Shown piece by piece: positions 8,388 through 17,559 of a stretch of 39,252 nt of DNA. Position 1 is the stretch's first letter. Each line of letters begins with the position of its first letter. This DNA comes from a virus. Position numbers and translations under genes: made by a program. Location: IMG/VR virus record IMGVR_UViG_3300008267_000122, positions 1 to 39,252 of that record; one strand, 5' to 3'. A model generated the notes under the pieces. The model was not told the DNA's origin. It was given only the letters and a program-made list of their open reading frames with translations, and searched no databases.

Positions 8388-11300
8388 TTATATAAAATAT
8401 TTTTTTATTTGAAACGATGGTAAATAATTAGCTGCCCACAAAAATGGTTTTAACGATAATAATAAGTTATTTTTTCTACTTAAATAAGATGTATGATACT
8501 CTCTTCTGGTATCAATAAAATCAATTAAAGCACCGCCTATAATTTCTGTGGGTGACTCTAATGGTAACCAATTATTTTCAATTGGTGACCAATAATAAGT
8601 TTCATTTGTTGTCCCACTAACGTATACTAAGTCACCAACATTACCTTCTAATGCTAACGATATATCATATATACTAGGGATATATCTAAAATCACCAGTC
8701 ATAGCAGAAAATACATCATTTAATGATAAATCAATAGGTTCTATATTTTCATACCATTCTGAATAATCAATTGGTAATCTATGTCTTTTGTATTTAATAC
8801 GTTTTAATGGTCCTTTGTAAAATGATTTATCTACAAATTCATCTGTATTTATATAATCCCAAAACTGAACAAATGAATTATAAGTAGATAAACCGCTAAA
8901 ATCAGTAATACCATGTGTTATTCCACTAAGTATTGAATTATTAATATTACTAAAATAACTATCTCTAAGACTTCTATATGTAGCTGATAATTCTTCATTA
9001 TAACATGGGTAATTTTCCAATTCTTCACATGTTGGTATGAATCTTATATCATCCATCAAATCTAGTTGATTAAATACTATGTCATATGTAACACCATTAA
9101 CGTCACAAAGACCCAATGTGTCTTCACATGTATTTGCTTCTACTACATAACAACTTATTGTTAAATCTAGTTTAATATCAATAACAAAACCATTTATTAA
9201 TATTCTTGTATTTGTATTATCTGTTATTATACTTGTTGAACCACTATGAGTTATGTCTAAATTTAAAATATTTGATACTGTTTCTAATATTTCTTTATAT
9301 GATTCTGATGTTGGTATTAAATCTAATAATAAATTTCCAGAACCGTTAAAGAAGATATCTTCATACAATGTTTCACAATTATTTTTAGCAGTTATTGTCC
9401 ATACTGAAGTAAACATGTAACCACTATATGGTTCATATTCAGAAGGTATTGTATTTAAAAATATTGATTCAAAATCAGGAATATTATTTACCTCAATACT
9501 ATTTAAATCATATGTTGAACCAGTTAATAAACAGCTATTGCTTTGAATTGAACATAATATGTCTTCTTCAATTGCATTTGACCCATCTATTTTTAATTCT
9601 ATTTCTTTTGTATTTAGAATCAATTTATAATCATTTGCATTATATTGTGTTTCTCTAAAAGTTAAATCAAATTCTCTTGCTATTTCACCATCACCAACTG
9701 ACCAAGATTTTTTATTATCCATAACTTTTTCTACTTCAAACCCTATTGGTTTTGTTATGGTTATCTCTTCGTTATCAACTGAGTTACAATATTTATTAAA
9801 ATTAATTTTATCAATTAAAAAACATAAATCAATACAACAAGATTCAACTAAAATTGAAAATCTTATTTTAGTATTTTTTATTTTTTCTATTGTTTCCTTA
9901 GGTATTGATATGTTATAATTAACCCAAGTTGAGTTATACCAAGAATTTAATTTTTTTGTTAATTCAATTTGTTCTTGATTAGATGTCGGTTCTGGATAAT
10001 TACCTTTATATCTTTCTAAATATAAAGTTTTAATAAACTCATCTCTATGTGTTTCACAATTAACTGAGTTAGAACTATTTTCACGATATGTAGTAGCATA
10101 ATCTTCTAAATCAAAACCATATGGTGGTGTTAGTAAACCATTTGAAGTCGCACCTGAAATTATAATACCAGTATTAGGACTTTTTGAATCAATGAAATTC
10201 ATCATGTTATTTTCACCGATATTAAACAAAGTTTCTTCATATACTGAAGAATATACATTGTTATTATTATCATGTTCTAATACAAAGGTTATTTTAATAT
10301 TTTCAAGATTTTTTAATGTATCACTATATGAACTAACAGATTTAAGAGCGTTTAATCTATTAGTTAACTCATTAATTTGATTATTTAAATTAGTTAATGT
10401 TGTTTTATATTGACTATCTAATAATTTATATCTATTTAGTTCATCATTTTTAATTTTCTTATCACAAACACCTTGTGTTGTTTCAACATAATAATTAGGA
10501 ATAGGCATGTTATTAGCACTAGATTCTTTAAATACATTAGCAATAAAATCATTAAAATTAGTTTGTGTATATTGTGTTTCATCACAACCATAATTATCAA
10601 TAAATTTTTTATATTTCTCAGGACCTAATATATTAGACCAAACTTCTAATCCACTTCTATTTAATAAATAAACTTTTGGTGTTAACGAATTAGTACTTGC
10701 TACAGCACTATATGCTTTTTTACCATATAAATAAAACCCAAATAATGTTGGTGGTAAATCTGTATTATTAGTACTAACACTATTTATAGTATCATATTTA
10801 AATGTTAATCTGCTATAATCTAAACCTAAAGGTAAAATAACATTATATGGTTTACTTTCACCAAATGTTTGTGGAGTATCACCATATGTAGTAATTGATG
10901 GTTGAAAGTCTGTATTGTATTCTACATCTACTGGCATTTGATATCTATTAATTGTTGTATCTGTGGTGGTAGATGTAGTTGTAGTGGTTGGTTGGAAATC
11001 AGTATTCAATTCAACATCTATTGGTGTTTGATATCTATTAATTGTTCTTGGTGTAGTAGGTGTATTTGTAGTAGTGGTTGTTGGTATTGTTGTATTGATA
11101 ATTGGAGTTATACCATCACCATAATTGGTTGTCCCATCTACAGACATAACTTCTTCACCAAAATTAAAGCTACCACGTCTCCAAGTATCTATAGTTGTAT
11201 TTTTTGTAGTAGTGGTAGTAGTACCATCTGTATTAGTTGTGGTTGTAGTAGTACCATCTGTATTAGTTGTGGTTGTTGTTGGTGTAGTAGTAGTGGTAGT

Positions 11301-11951
11301 ACCATTTGTTGTAGTTGTTGGTATTACTGGTGTGTTTCTTGTTGTAGTAGTTGTAGTACTAATTGTTTCTTCTTGTGTTCTACTAATATAATTAACAGAA
11401 TTAATCATACCTTTAATTACATAAGGTAAATTATTAAACTCTTGTTGTGTTTGATTTAATATATTACTATTGAATGTTGCTTCACTTAATGTTGTATCAT
11501 ATTGTCTTTTTAATCTTTTTAATTCATTTTCAAGTGAATTTATTTCATCTTGATTATTTGAACATGTTGATTTAAATAATGTACAATCAAAATTGATTAA
11601 ATAATCAAAAGATATATCTAATGTACAAGTTTCACCTTCATTTATTTTAAATAAACTACCTTTACTTTTATTTGAATTAAATACCACTTTCTTAACACAA
11701 TCATCATTACAAGATGAACTAGATGGTGTTTTCCAATAACATTTTTGTTTTTCAATATCAAATTTATAACCTAATCTTTCACAACATTCTTTGTTTCTAA
11801 TATCAGTATATGGGTTTCCATTTTTAAGATATACTTCTACTTCTCCGTTAGTATTATTAATAACGGTAGCACCAATGGCTTTTAATTGTTCCATTGTTTT
11901 ACACACATTTCTGTATGTACCAGCATAATCTTCTAAATCAAATTTGTACAT
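8388..11951 (-). CDS. Large FDLEDY-tagged fibre-like structural protein with poly-Thr linkers
   Basis: 1187 aa. Layout: the tag MYKFDLEDY at the N-terminus; a small Cys-containing segment (ECCERLGYKFDIEKQKCYW, about 54-73); a predicted coiled coil (about 134-172); a Thr-rich low-complexity region with NTDGTTTTTT units (about 198-300); two copies of an NRYQxPxDVExNTDFQP module at about 305 and 335, separated by more Thr; a globular stretch; a second coiled coil (about 500-550); then a second, internal copy of the tag (YGFDLEDYATTYR, about 611-623) beginning what looks like a fused second unit. The far C-terminus is unrecognised. Coiled coils, Thr linkers and a modular layout fit an extended virion fibre or adaptor. 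Function and placement are inferred. It starts 44 nt after the 951-aa gene. Confidence 0.6.
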   Translation of the reverse strand: MYKFDLEDYAGTYRNVCKTMEQLKAIGATVINNTNGEVEVYLKNGNPYTDIRNKECCERLGYKFDIEKQKCYWKTPSSSSCNDDCVKKVVFNSNKSKGSLFKINEGETCTLDISFDYLINFDCTLFKSTCSNNQDEINSLENELKRLKRQYDTTLSEATFNSNILNQTQQEFNNLPYVIKGMINSVNYISRTQEETISTTTTTTRNTPVIPTTTTNGTTTTTTPTTTTTNTDGTTTTTTNTDGTTTTTTKNTTIDTWRRGSFNFGEEVMSVDGTTNYGDGITPIINTTIPTTTTTNTPTTPRTINRYQTPIDVELNTDFQPTTTTTSTTTDTTINRYQMPVDVEYNTDFQPSITTYGDTPQTFGESKPYNVILPLGLDYSRLTFKYDTINSVSTNNTDLPPTLFGFYLYGKKAYSAVASTNSLTPKVYLLNRSGLEVWSNILGPEKYKKFIDNYGCDETQYTQTNFNDFIANVFKESSANNMPIPNYYVETTQGVCDKKIKNDELNRYKLLDSQYKTTLTNLNNQINELTNRLNALKSVSSYSDTLKNLENIKITFVLEHDNNNNVYSSVYEETLFNIGENNMMNFIDSKSPNTGIIISGATSNGLLTPPYGFDLEDYATTYRENSSNSVNCETHRDEFIKTLYLERYKGNYPEPTSNQEQIELTKKLNSWYNSTWVNYNISIPKETIEKIKNTKIRFSILVESCCIDLCFLIDKINFNKYCNSVDNEEITITKPIGFEVEKVMDNKKSWSVGDGEIAREFDLTFRETQYNANDYKLILNTKEIELKIDGSNAIEEDILCSIQSNSCLLTGSTYDLNSIEVNNIPDFESIFLNTIPSEYEPYSGYMFTSVWTITAKNNCETLYEDIFFNGSGNLLLDLIPTSESYKEILETVSNILNLDITHSGSTSIITDNTNTRILINGFVIDIKLDLTISCYVVEANTCEDTLGLCDVNGVTYDIVFNQLDLMDDIRFIPTCEELENYPCYNEELSATYRSLRDSYFSNINNSILSGITHGITDFSGLSTYNSFVQFWDYINTDEFVDKSFYKGPLKRIKYKRHRLPIDYSEWYENIEPIDLSLNDVFSAMTGDFRYIPSIYDISLALEGNVGDLVYVSGTTNETYYWSPIENNWLPLESPTEIIGGALIDFIDTRREYHTSYLSRKNNLLLSLKPFLWAANYLPSFQIKKYFI
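10098..10115 (-). repeat. Internal copy of the FDLEDY tag sequence
   Basis: The 18-base string encoding FDLEDY is identical here, at 11925-11942 (start of the same gene) and at 6966-6983 (start of the 445-aa gene). A diverged copy lies at 8351-8368 in the 135-aa gene. This internal copy is also preceded by Y-G in place of the start-side Y-K or Y-F. Confidence 0.85.
10937..11046 (-). repeat. 90-nt-period duplication (NRYQ...DVE...TDFQP module)
   Basis: The 20-base string tttgatatctattaattgtt occurs at 10937-10956 and again at 11027-11046, exactly 90 nt apart. The flanking sequence encodes the same module twice (NRYQ, then P-x-DVE-x-NTDFQP). The two copies are separated by a Thr-rich linker within the 1187-aa protein. 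Confidence 0.85.
11221..11280 (-). repeat. Tandem 30-bp repeat encoding NTDGTTTTTT units
   Basis: Two adjacent 30-base units begin with gtaccatctgtattagttgt. They differ only near the end and lie within a longer GTA/GTT-rich stretch (about 11200-11370) that encodes the Thr-rich linker of the 1187-aa protein. Such repeats are prone to copy-number change while keeping the frame, because 30 is a multiple of 3. Confidence 0.85.
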
Positions 11952-11995
11952 CTATCTTTTTTATTAATATAATTTATAATTTTAAATTTTGTATA

Positions 11996-14851
11996 TTATT
12001 CATATAATGATTTTGTATAAGTAGTATCTACATAAGTATAAGTAGTTATACAACCGAGTCTACCAGTACTCTTATAAAATAAATGTTTAGCGTAATCAGT
12101 TATAACTAATTTAGCTTCATTAGTTAATGTGGTATATCTTGTTAATAATTTACAAGCATAACCTTTTTCATTTGTTACTGGGTCAGTAACTAATTCTGGA
12201 ATAGATAAACTTAAAGGACAAAACCCAGAATCAGCTGGATTTGTATATTTAAATTCTGGTGGTCCAATTAAATAACCAGAACCATCGGTTTTAACCACAC
12301 CCCATGAATTGTATGGTGAGACAAATTTTAAATATCTTACGTTATTTATTTTCCATGTGATATCTTCTATGTCTAATTTTTTATTATTTAATGTTTTAAA
12401 ATCTGACCCATCATTATTTGTAAAAGGTAATCTCCATTTACAAGATAAGAAAGAACCACCACCTTTAATACCATAATCTTTTTTATCAGCTTCAGATTTT
12501 AAACACACATATCCAGTATTTAATGGTATAGTTAAAAATGCTTTATTATCTCTACTATATTCTATATTGTATTTTTCATATAAATAAGGTGTTCCACCAT
12601 CTAATTTACAACATTCTTGTTCTCTAAAAATAGTCTCGTATGTACCAAAATATGCACCGCTTCTATTTTTAATTTTTTTATTATAAATAAAAATATATGG
12701 GTAACTTTGCATATCTTCAGGATTTGATTCTGCAAATCTTTTTGAACTTAATTCAAAGTTGCAATCATATTTTTGTTCATTTTTCTTTAAACAAACTGAT
12801 AGCATGTCGTCATCACCAATACAATCACAACCACAAGCTGTTTGTTCAGCTGTTGGATATGGGTCTTGTGATATATATACTTGAGGTATAACACAATTAG
12901 CAATAGAACCATTATTCTTATTTACAACATCAACATATAAGTTACCACTATAATTATTCATTTTACCTCTATTATAGTTATAAAATAAATTAGTACTACC
13001 TGTTATATATGTTGTATTTGTAATTGTAAATGGTTGAAAGGTATTTACATCAACACCCATGACATTATTTAATTGGTCAAAATAATTTTTACCACCATCA
13101 TATGGTCCTAAATGTGGGTTGTTTCCATTTAAATAATGGTCATTACTATCGACACCATATGTTTGTCTATACCAACCACCTTTTGATTGAAAATAACTAT
13201 CAGTATTGTTATTCGATAATTTTGGATACCCTTCAGAATCGATATTGTATAAGTTTAAGTCTGGCTCAAACTGAAGTCTTTCTAGTACAGCATAAAATAA
13301 ATCCATGTCTATTTTATTCTTAACTTTATATACATATTCATTTAAATCTATTAAACCTTTTGGTGCTCCAACAAATCTCATTAAGAATTCAATGGCTTTT
13401 CTAGACCCTTTAGATTTAAATAAAAAAGAAGAGTTTAGTATTAATCTTCTCCACATCTCTATTTCAGCTTCTTGTGGTGTAAAACCAATACTATGTCCAG
13501 AATATGTTGAGTCTTTAGGTGTGATTAATTCTTTTATTAAATTATCATTACTAAATGAATTAGTTAAATCCCAACCCATAGTATAAGCTAAGTCTTTTAC
13601 TATCTGGTCAGGTGCATTATCATATTTATCATATGTAATTGTATTTGATTTTTTAATACCATCAATCCATAGTTTTACTTCATCATATTCTCTACCATAT
13701 ATTCTTAGTACTTTTCTCATTTTTTGAGCTTCGGTTTCTAAGAATGAACCATCTATCTGTGGTAATGTATCAAAACTACTTATTGATTCAGAGACTAAAA
13801 ATCTAGTCATCAAATCTGAAAAATTATTATCAGATTGAGTTGCTAATTCTAATAAAACATTAATATATGATACGTAATAATCGTTATTAAAATCTAAGTT
13901 ATAACCATCTGATGTAGGCCAAGTTAAATTTCTTGTACCATTTATAATTACATTTTCTTTAGTTTTAACCCTATATTTAAATGTAGCAGTATATAATGGT
14001 GTTATTTTTCTATTTAATAGATTTTTTTCAAAAATACCTAACCCATTAAAAAATTCATCACATTTTAATTTATTAGGTTTAATATGAAAATTATAATTAG
14101 GCATTGTGGTTGCAGATACACCAAAAGGTGAACCTGAAACTTCTAAATATATCATGTTATTAACATCAGGTGTTGAACCTTCAAATCCTAAGATATCATA
14201 TTCCTTACCTTCATAACTAATAACATAGTTTTTGTAACTTATTGCTAAATTTCTTAATTTATTTTCTTGGTTATATGAATTTAAAACATCACCATTTTTA
14301 TTTAGGATAATATCAAATTTATTATCTATAGAACTTAAATTAACTGTAAATGACGTAACATCAGTTAATGGGTTATAATTATAGTCGTTTAAACTATATA
14401 CACCATTTGTATTGTTATATATTTTAACATACAATGATGCTGGCCAATTTAAGATTATATTTTCTAATGTAACTCTAATATATTCAGTTGCCGAACCAAA
14501 ATAACTTAATTTAGCTAAATCTCTATAATCTACGTTTAATGTTAATTTTGTATTTTTTTCTAATATTTGTTTACTATTTGACGCAAACTCTTCATTAAAA
14601 GTTAATGTACTTAAACTAAAAAAATCACTAAATTGTTTATTGTTATTTGCTATTACAACTCTTTCTGTAGCACCACTTTCTATTTGAAAGTTATTAAGGG
14701 TGAATATTGACGTTTTTTGAATATCACCATTCGTTCTAGTTGTTTGTTGATTACCAACTAAATCTTCTGACCATGGTCTATACTCAATATTACCATTGTA
14801 GGTAATCTTTTGCGTATATCCTGGTACTCTTATCAAATCCCCTTTTGCCAT
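11996..14851 (-). CDS. Large baseplate/tail-wedge-type structural protein
   Basis: 951 aa. The first 340 residues are beta-rich. Residues about 375-510 are helical and basic: RIYGREYDEVKLWIDGIK, then an LAYTMGWDL motif, then MWRRLILNSSFLFKSKGSRKAIEFLMRFVGAP. The 'LxxxxYLxKxKGTxxAIxxLLxxxG' form of this region recalls tail protein I/baseplate-wedge proteins of contractile phages, although the overall length is far greater. The C-terminal third has a CGCDC cluster (about 673-677) with further cysteines, and an ECC motif near 746. It follows the 298-aa gene after 5 nt and precedes the tagged fibre proteins. A baseplate role is inferred. A neck or whisker role cannot be excluded. Confidence 0.6.
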   Translation of the reverse strand: MAKGDLIRVPGYTQKITYNGNIEYRPWSEDLVGNQQTTRTNGDIQKTSIFTLNNFQIESGATERVVIANNNKQFSDFFSLSTLTFNEEFASNSKQILEKNTKLTLNVDYRDLAKLSYFGSATEYIRVTLENIILNWPASLYVKIYNNTNGVYSLNDYNYNPLTDVTSFTVNLSSIDNKFDIILNKNGDVLNSYNQENKLRNLAISYKNYVISYEGKEYDILGFEGSTPDVNNMIYLEVSGSPFGVSATTMPNYNFHIKPNKLKCDEFFNGLGIFEKNLLNRKITPLYTATFKYRVKTKENVIINGTRNLTWPTSDGYNLDFNNDYYVSYINVLLELATQSDNNFSDLMTRFLVSESISSFDTLPQIDGSFLETEAQKMRKVLRIYGREYDEVKLWIDGIKKSNTITYDKYDNAPDQIVKDLAYTMGWDLTNSFSNDNLIKELITPKDSTYSGHSIGFTPQEAEIEMWRRLILNSSFLFKSKGSRKAIEFLMRFVGAPKGLIDLNEYVYKVKNKIDMDLFYAVLERLQFEPDLNLYNIDSEGYPKLSNNNTDSYFQSKGGWYRQTYGVDSNDHYLNGNNPHLGPYDGGKNYFDQLNNVMGVDVNTFQPFTITNTTYITGSTNLFYNYNRGKMNNYSGNLYVDVVNKNNGSIANCVIPQVYISQDPYPTAEQTACGCDCIGDDDMLSVCLKKNEQKYDCNFELSSKRFAESNPEDMQSYPYIFIYNKKIKNRSGAYFGTYETIFREQECCKLDGGTPYLYEKYNIEYSRDNKAFLTIPLNTGYVCLKSEADKKDYGIKGGGSFLSCKWRLPFTNNDGSDFKTLNNKKLDIEDITWKINNVRYLKFVSPYNSWGVVKTDGSGYLIGPPEFKYTNPADSGFCPLSLSIPELVTDPVTNEKGYACKLLTRYTTLTNEAKLVITDYAKHLFYKSTGRLGCITTYTYVDTTYTKSLYE

Positions 14852-14856
14852 TTATA

Positions 14857-15753
14857 TTAAACGTTTGCTATATCATTAAAATTTTTATTAAAATCAATTG
14901 TAGTTCTTTTTTCTTTAACTTCATATAAAGGAACACCAGTAAATTGACTTTTAATTTCAAATAAGTTATATTGTTCATATATCTCATTATTAAAGTTATA
15001 GATAGTATAAATACCATCTTCAATACTTTTAGTTTGGTTACCAAATAATCCAATAGCTAATGTATCAAAGTCATGTTCAACCATTTCAACTTCGATAGTC
15101 ACTGGATTAAATAACGTATGTGTTAAAATAATTTGTTGATTTGGTTGTCCGATGAATGGAAATACATCAGATTTTACATTTGTAGGTGCGTTTGGTGTTA
15201 CAGTACAAAAAACTAAGGTAGAATTATCATTAAATCTATATCTTATAGCTTTTTGATTACTATTTGATAAATTCTGAGTTACTGGTTCTACTTTATTGTT
15301 AGATGTAATTATTCTAAACAAATCTCTTATCTTTGTTGTAGGATTGTTAGGGTCTAAATATTCAACTCTATAACCAATTAACCCATTATTTTCAAGTTTA
15401 TCAGCAAAAGCTGATAAATTAGGGTCTGCTGAATCTAATATAATACCTTTTACATCTGGTAATCCAGTTAACACACCACAATCAACTATGGTTGCTTTAA
15501 TTTCAATAGGTTTTATTACAATAGTATAAATACCTTTATTTTTAAAATCATTAACAGGTAATTTTAAATTATATAACCCATTCAATATATCAATACCTAA
15601 ATCATCATTAGCAATATTTGTTAAATTATTTGAACTTAGTGTGAATGTATTGGTTATTCCACTTTCTCTATTTTTAGAATAAAAAACTTTTATTTGTACA
15701 TCTGAAGGCCTAACATCTGCACCTCTTACTATACCGTAAACTCCTGTTGACAT
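14857..15753 (-). CDS. Hypothetical tail/baseplate protein (298 aa)
   Basis: 298 aa, unrecognised. It is predicted beta-rich, without membrane segments or a signal peptide. It opens with MSTGVYGIVRGADVRPSDVQIKV, then alternating strands (GIYTIVIKPIEIKATI, LVFCTVTP, PVTIEVEMVEHDF). It lies in a run of closely spaced genes: 13 nt after the 299-aa gene and 5 nt before the 951-aa gene. Position and composition suggest a baseplate or fibre-connector component. No known fold can be named from the sequence alone. Confidence 0.6.
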   Translation of the reverse strand: MSTGVYGIVRGADVRPSDVQIKVFYSKNRESGITNTFTLSSNNLTNIANDDLGIDILNGLYNLKLPVNDFKNKGIYTIVIKPIEIKATIVDCGVLTGLPDVKGIILDSADPNLSAFADKLENNGLIGYRVEYLDPNNPTTKIRDLFRIITSNNKVEPVTQNLSNSNQKAIRYRFNDNSTLVFCTVTPNAPTNVKSDVFPFIGQPNQQIILTHTLFNPVTIEVEMVEHDFDTLAIGLFGNQTKSIEDGIYTIYNFNNEIYEQYNLFEIKSQFTGVPLYEVKEKRTTIDFNKNFNDIANV

Positions 15754-15766
15754 TTTTTAAATTATT

Positions 15767-16666
15767 TTAAATGTTATTTATTTTGTAATATCCGTTACCA
15801 TACCTCTCCAATTGTTCCAAAGTATTTATTTCAGCAAGTCTACCATGTTGTCCAAACACTGTTGACCCCCCTCTTTCAATAAATATATCACTTTCAACTT
15901 TTGGTGGTTGTGTTATGTATAATAGATATTCTTCTCTGGTCATTGCAGACATATCCATGTTGGTTTCATTCATGCCTTGACCTTTATAATATATCTTAGT
16001 AGTTGGTATTGTTTCAGTGGTAAATTCATCTGTTACAATTCTTGTGTTATTTATAAAGGTATGATATATTATACCATCTTCAACATACGGTGGTGTTATA
16101 TTTAATAAGTTTTTATCATTAACATCAATTAACTCACCATAAACTATGGGATTGAAATCTGTATTAGATATAACCATATTACTTCCAACTATAGTTTTAC
16201 CAGTGAAATTATAATAACCAACAGTATCTACTATATTACCAACAATATACTGACTATCACCAGTGTAACCATATGTTCTAACAGCTTCTAATTTATCATC
16301 TGTTATACCACTAACACTAATACCTTTTTGGTAATAATCTTTTTTAGTTTTATCACTATATCTAACGTCATAACTAAAGTTATCTTTATTAAATACAGGT
16401 TTATAATTACTATTTTTTATAAATTCAAAATTAGCTGTATAACCTAATATATCTATTAATGGTTTATAATCAACTAATTTACCAGTATCTTTACTAATAG
16501 TACCTTTAGGTATAAATTCTTTAGGTAATAACATACCCAAATCTTTTATGTCTTGTTCTATATTAATTAAAAGATTAATTGTTGTTGCAGTAATAGTACC
16601 CCATGTCGAATCATGAGCTCTACTTCTTAAGCTTTCTAATAATATTTTTCTTTTAATTATCTCCAT
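15767..16666 (-). CDS. Hypothetical tail/baseplate protein (299 aa)
   Basis: 299 aa, unrecognised. The first 45 residues are amphipathic helices (MEIIKRKILLESLRSRAHD, then TINLLINIEQDIKDLGMLLP). The rest is beta-rich with many Tyr and Asn, and a short segment near 235-255 reads MNETNMDMSAMTREEYLLY. The ATG shares one base with the TAA of the upstream gene (TAATG), indicating coupling to the 311-aa product. Structural role inferred from position. Confidence 0.6.
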   Translation of the reverse strand: MEIIKRKILLESLRSRAHDSTWGTITATTINLLINIEQDIKDLGMLLPKEFIPKGTISKDTGKLVDYKPLIDILGYTANFEFIKNSNYKPVFNKDNFSYDVRYSDKTKKDYYQKGISVSGITDDKLEAVRTYGYTGDSQYIVGNIVDTVGYYNFTGKTIVGSNMVISNTDFNPIVYGELIDVNDKNLLNITPPYVEDGIIYHTFINNTRIVTDEFTTETIPTTKIYYKGQGMNETNMDMSAMTREEYLLYITQPPKVESDIFIERGGSTVFGQHGRLAEINTLEQLERYGNGYYKINNI

Positions 16667-17559
16667 TATTTAGCATATATTTCATATAAGTTAACTTCGT
16701 AGTTATCACCTATTAATTTAACATTTGATGAATAATCAGTGTCTATTTTATAGTAATACCCAGTTAAGTCTTTTTTTAATAAATATTTGGTATGAACATT
16801 ATTTTTTTTAGTTGTACCATTTGTTGATTTAAATATTTCATCCACACCTAAGTCACTATCACTAGTAATTAGTTTAGTTATTTTACCAGTCTTAGCATTA
16901 TTGAAAGTCGCTGTCATGAATAATTCAGTATTTTTATTTAAAAATAACTCATCTTTATAATAATATAAATAATAACCTTCACCATTTAATGTTCTATCTA
17001 ACATAGAATCTCCAACACTAAATTCTAAATTTATTTGACTAACTGGTGTCATCATACCCCATTGTTTTTGTCCAGCACCACTAAAAAAAGCTGTTCTAGG
17101 GTTTCCACTATTTAAATAAAATTTAGAATCAATCGAAGGGTATATTATTACATATGATACTAATTTTTGTGTTGACACATTATCACTATCATAAAAATTT
17201 AATCTTAAAAATGAATTTAAAAAACTATTCTTTCTAAATCTAATATCAGTATCTATAAATCCAACATCAGAATATGTTGTATTGATTATTTTTTTATTTT
17301 CATCTCTAGTATTAATACTATATGTTACGCTTCTTATTAAATTATTTAAAGGGTAATCTAAATTTTTTGAAGGTTTTATCCTAACCTGTTCAAAATCAGT
17401 TATATCATTAATCGCTTTTTCAACTTCAACATTAACAAATTTTGTTTCTACCAATTCATGTTGACCATAATTTTGGTTTTCATTTGTTATTGGTATAGTA
17501 AAACTTATATTCTCACTATCAATATCTGATAGTTTAATTCTATATTTATTAACACCCAT
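16666..17559 (-). CDS. Hypothetical tail/baseplate protein, start moved downstream
   Basis: The longest frame opens at 17601, but that would overlap the preceding gene's end by 53 nt. The start MGVNKYRIKLSDID at 17559 (297 aa) leaves an 11-nt overlap, the same as at the 122-aa/1616-aa junction. It also removes an odd hydrophobic lead (MIHLQINLMLILVM) with no counterpart in neighbouring proteins. A Met one codon earlier (17562) is also possible. The protein is beta-rich (YVIIYPSIDSKFYLNSG, LFLNKNTELFMTATF) and not recognised. It is coupled by TAATG to the 299-aa gene. Virion component by context. Confidence 0.55.
   Translation of the reverse strand: MGVNKYRIKLSDIDSENISFTIPITNENQNYGQHELVETKFVNVEVEKAINDITDFEQVRIKPSKNLDYPLNNLIRSVTYSINTRDENKKIINTTYSDVGFIDTDIRFRKNSFLNSFLRLNFYDSDNVSTQKLVSYVIIYPSIDSKFYLNSGNPRTAFFSGAGQKQWGMMTPVSQINLEFSVGDSMLDRTLNGEGYYLYYYKDELFLNKNTELFMTATFNNAKTGKITKLITSDSDLGVDEIFKSTNGTTKKNNVHTKYLLKKDLTGYYYKIDTDYSSNVKLIGDNYEVNLYEIYAK

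Noticed and set aside
11221-11280. Possible CRISPR-like repeats
   Set aside because: The units are directly adjacent, with no spacers, and are in-frame coding repeats.
10902-11429. Plus-strand frames rich in Cys or Val across the Thr-rich region
   Set aside because: They are antisense shadows of GTA/GTT-rich repeat DNA that encodes poly-Thr on the minus strand; composition is unnatural and no neighbour runs in that direction.
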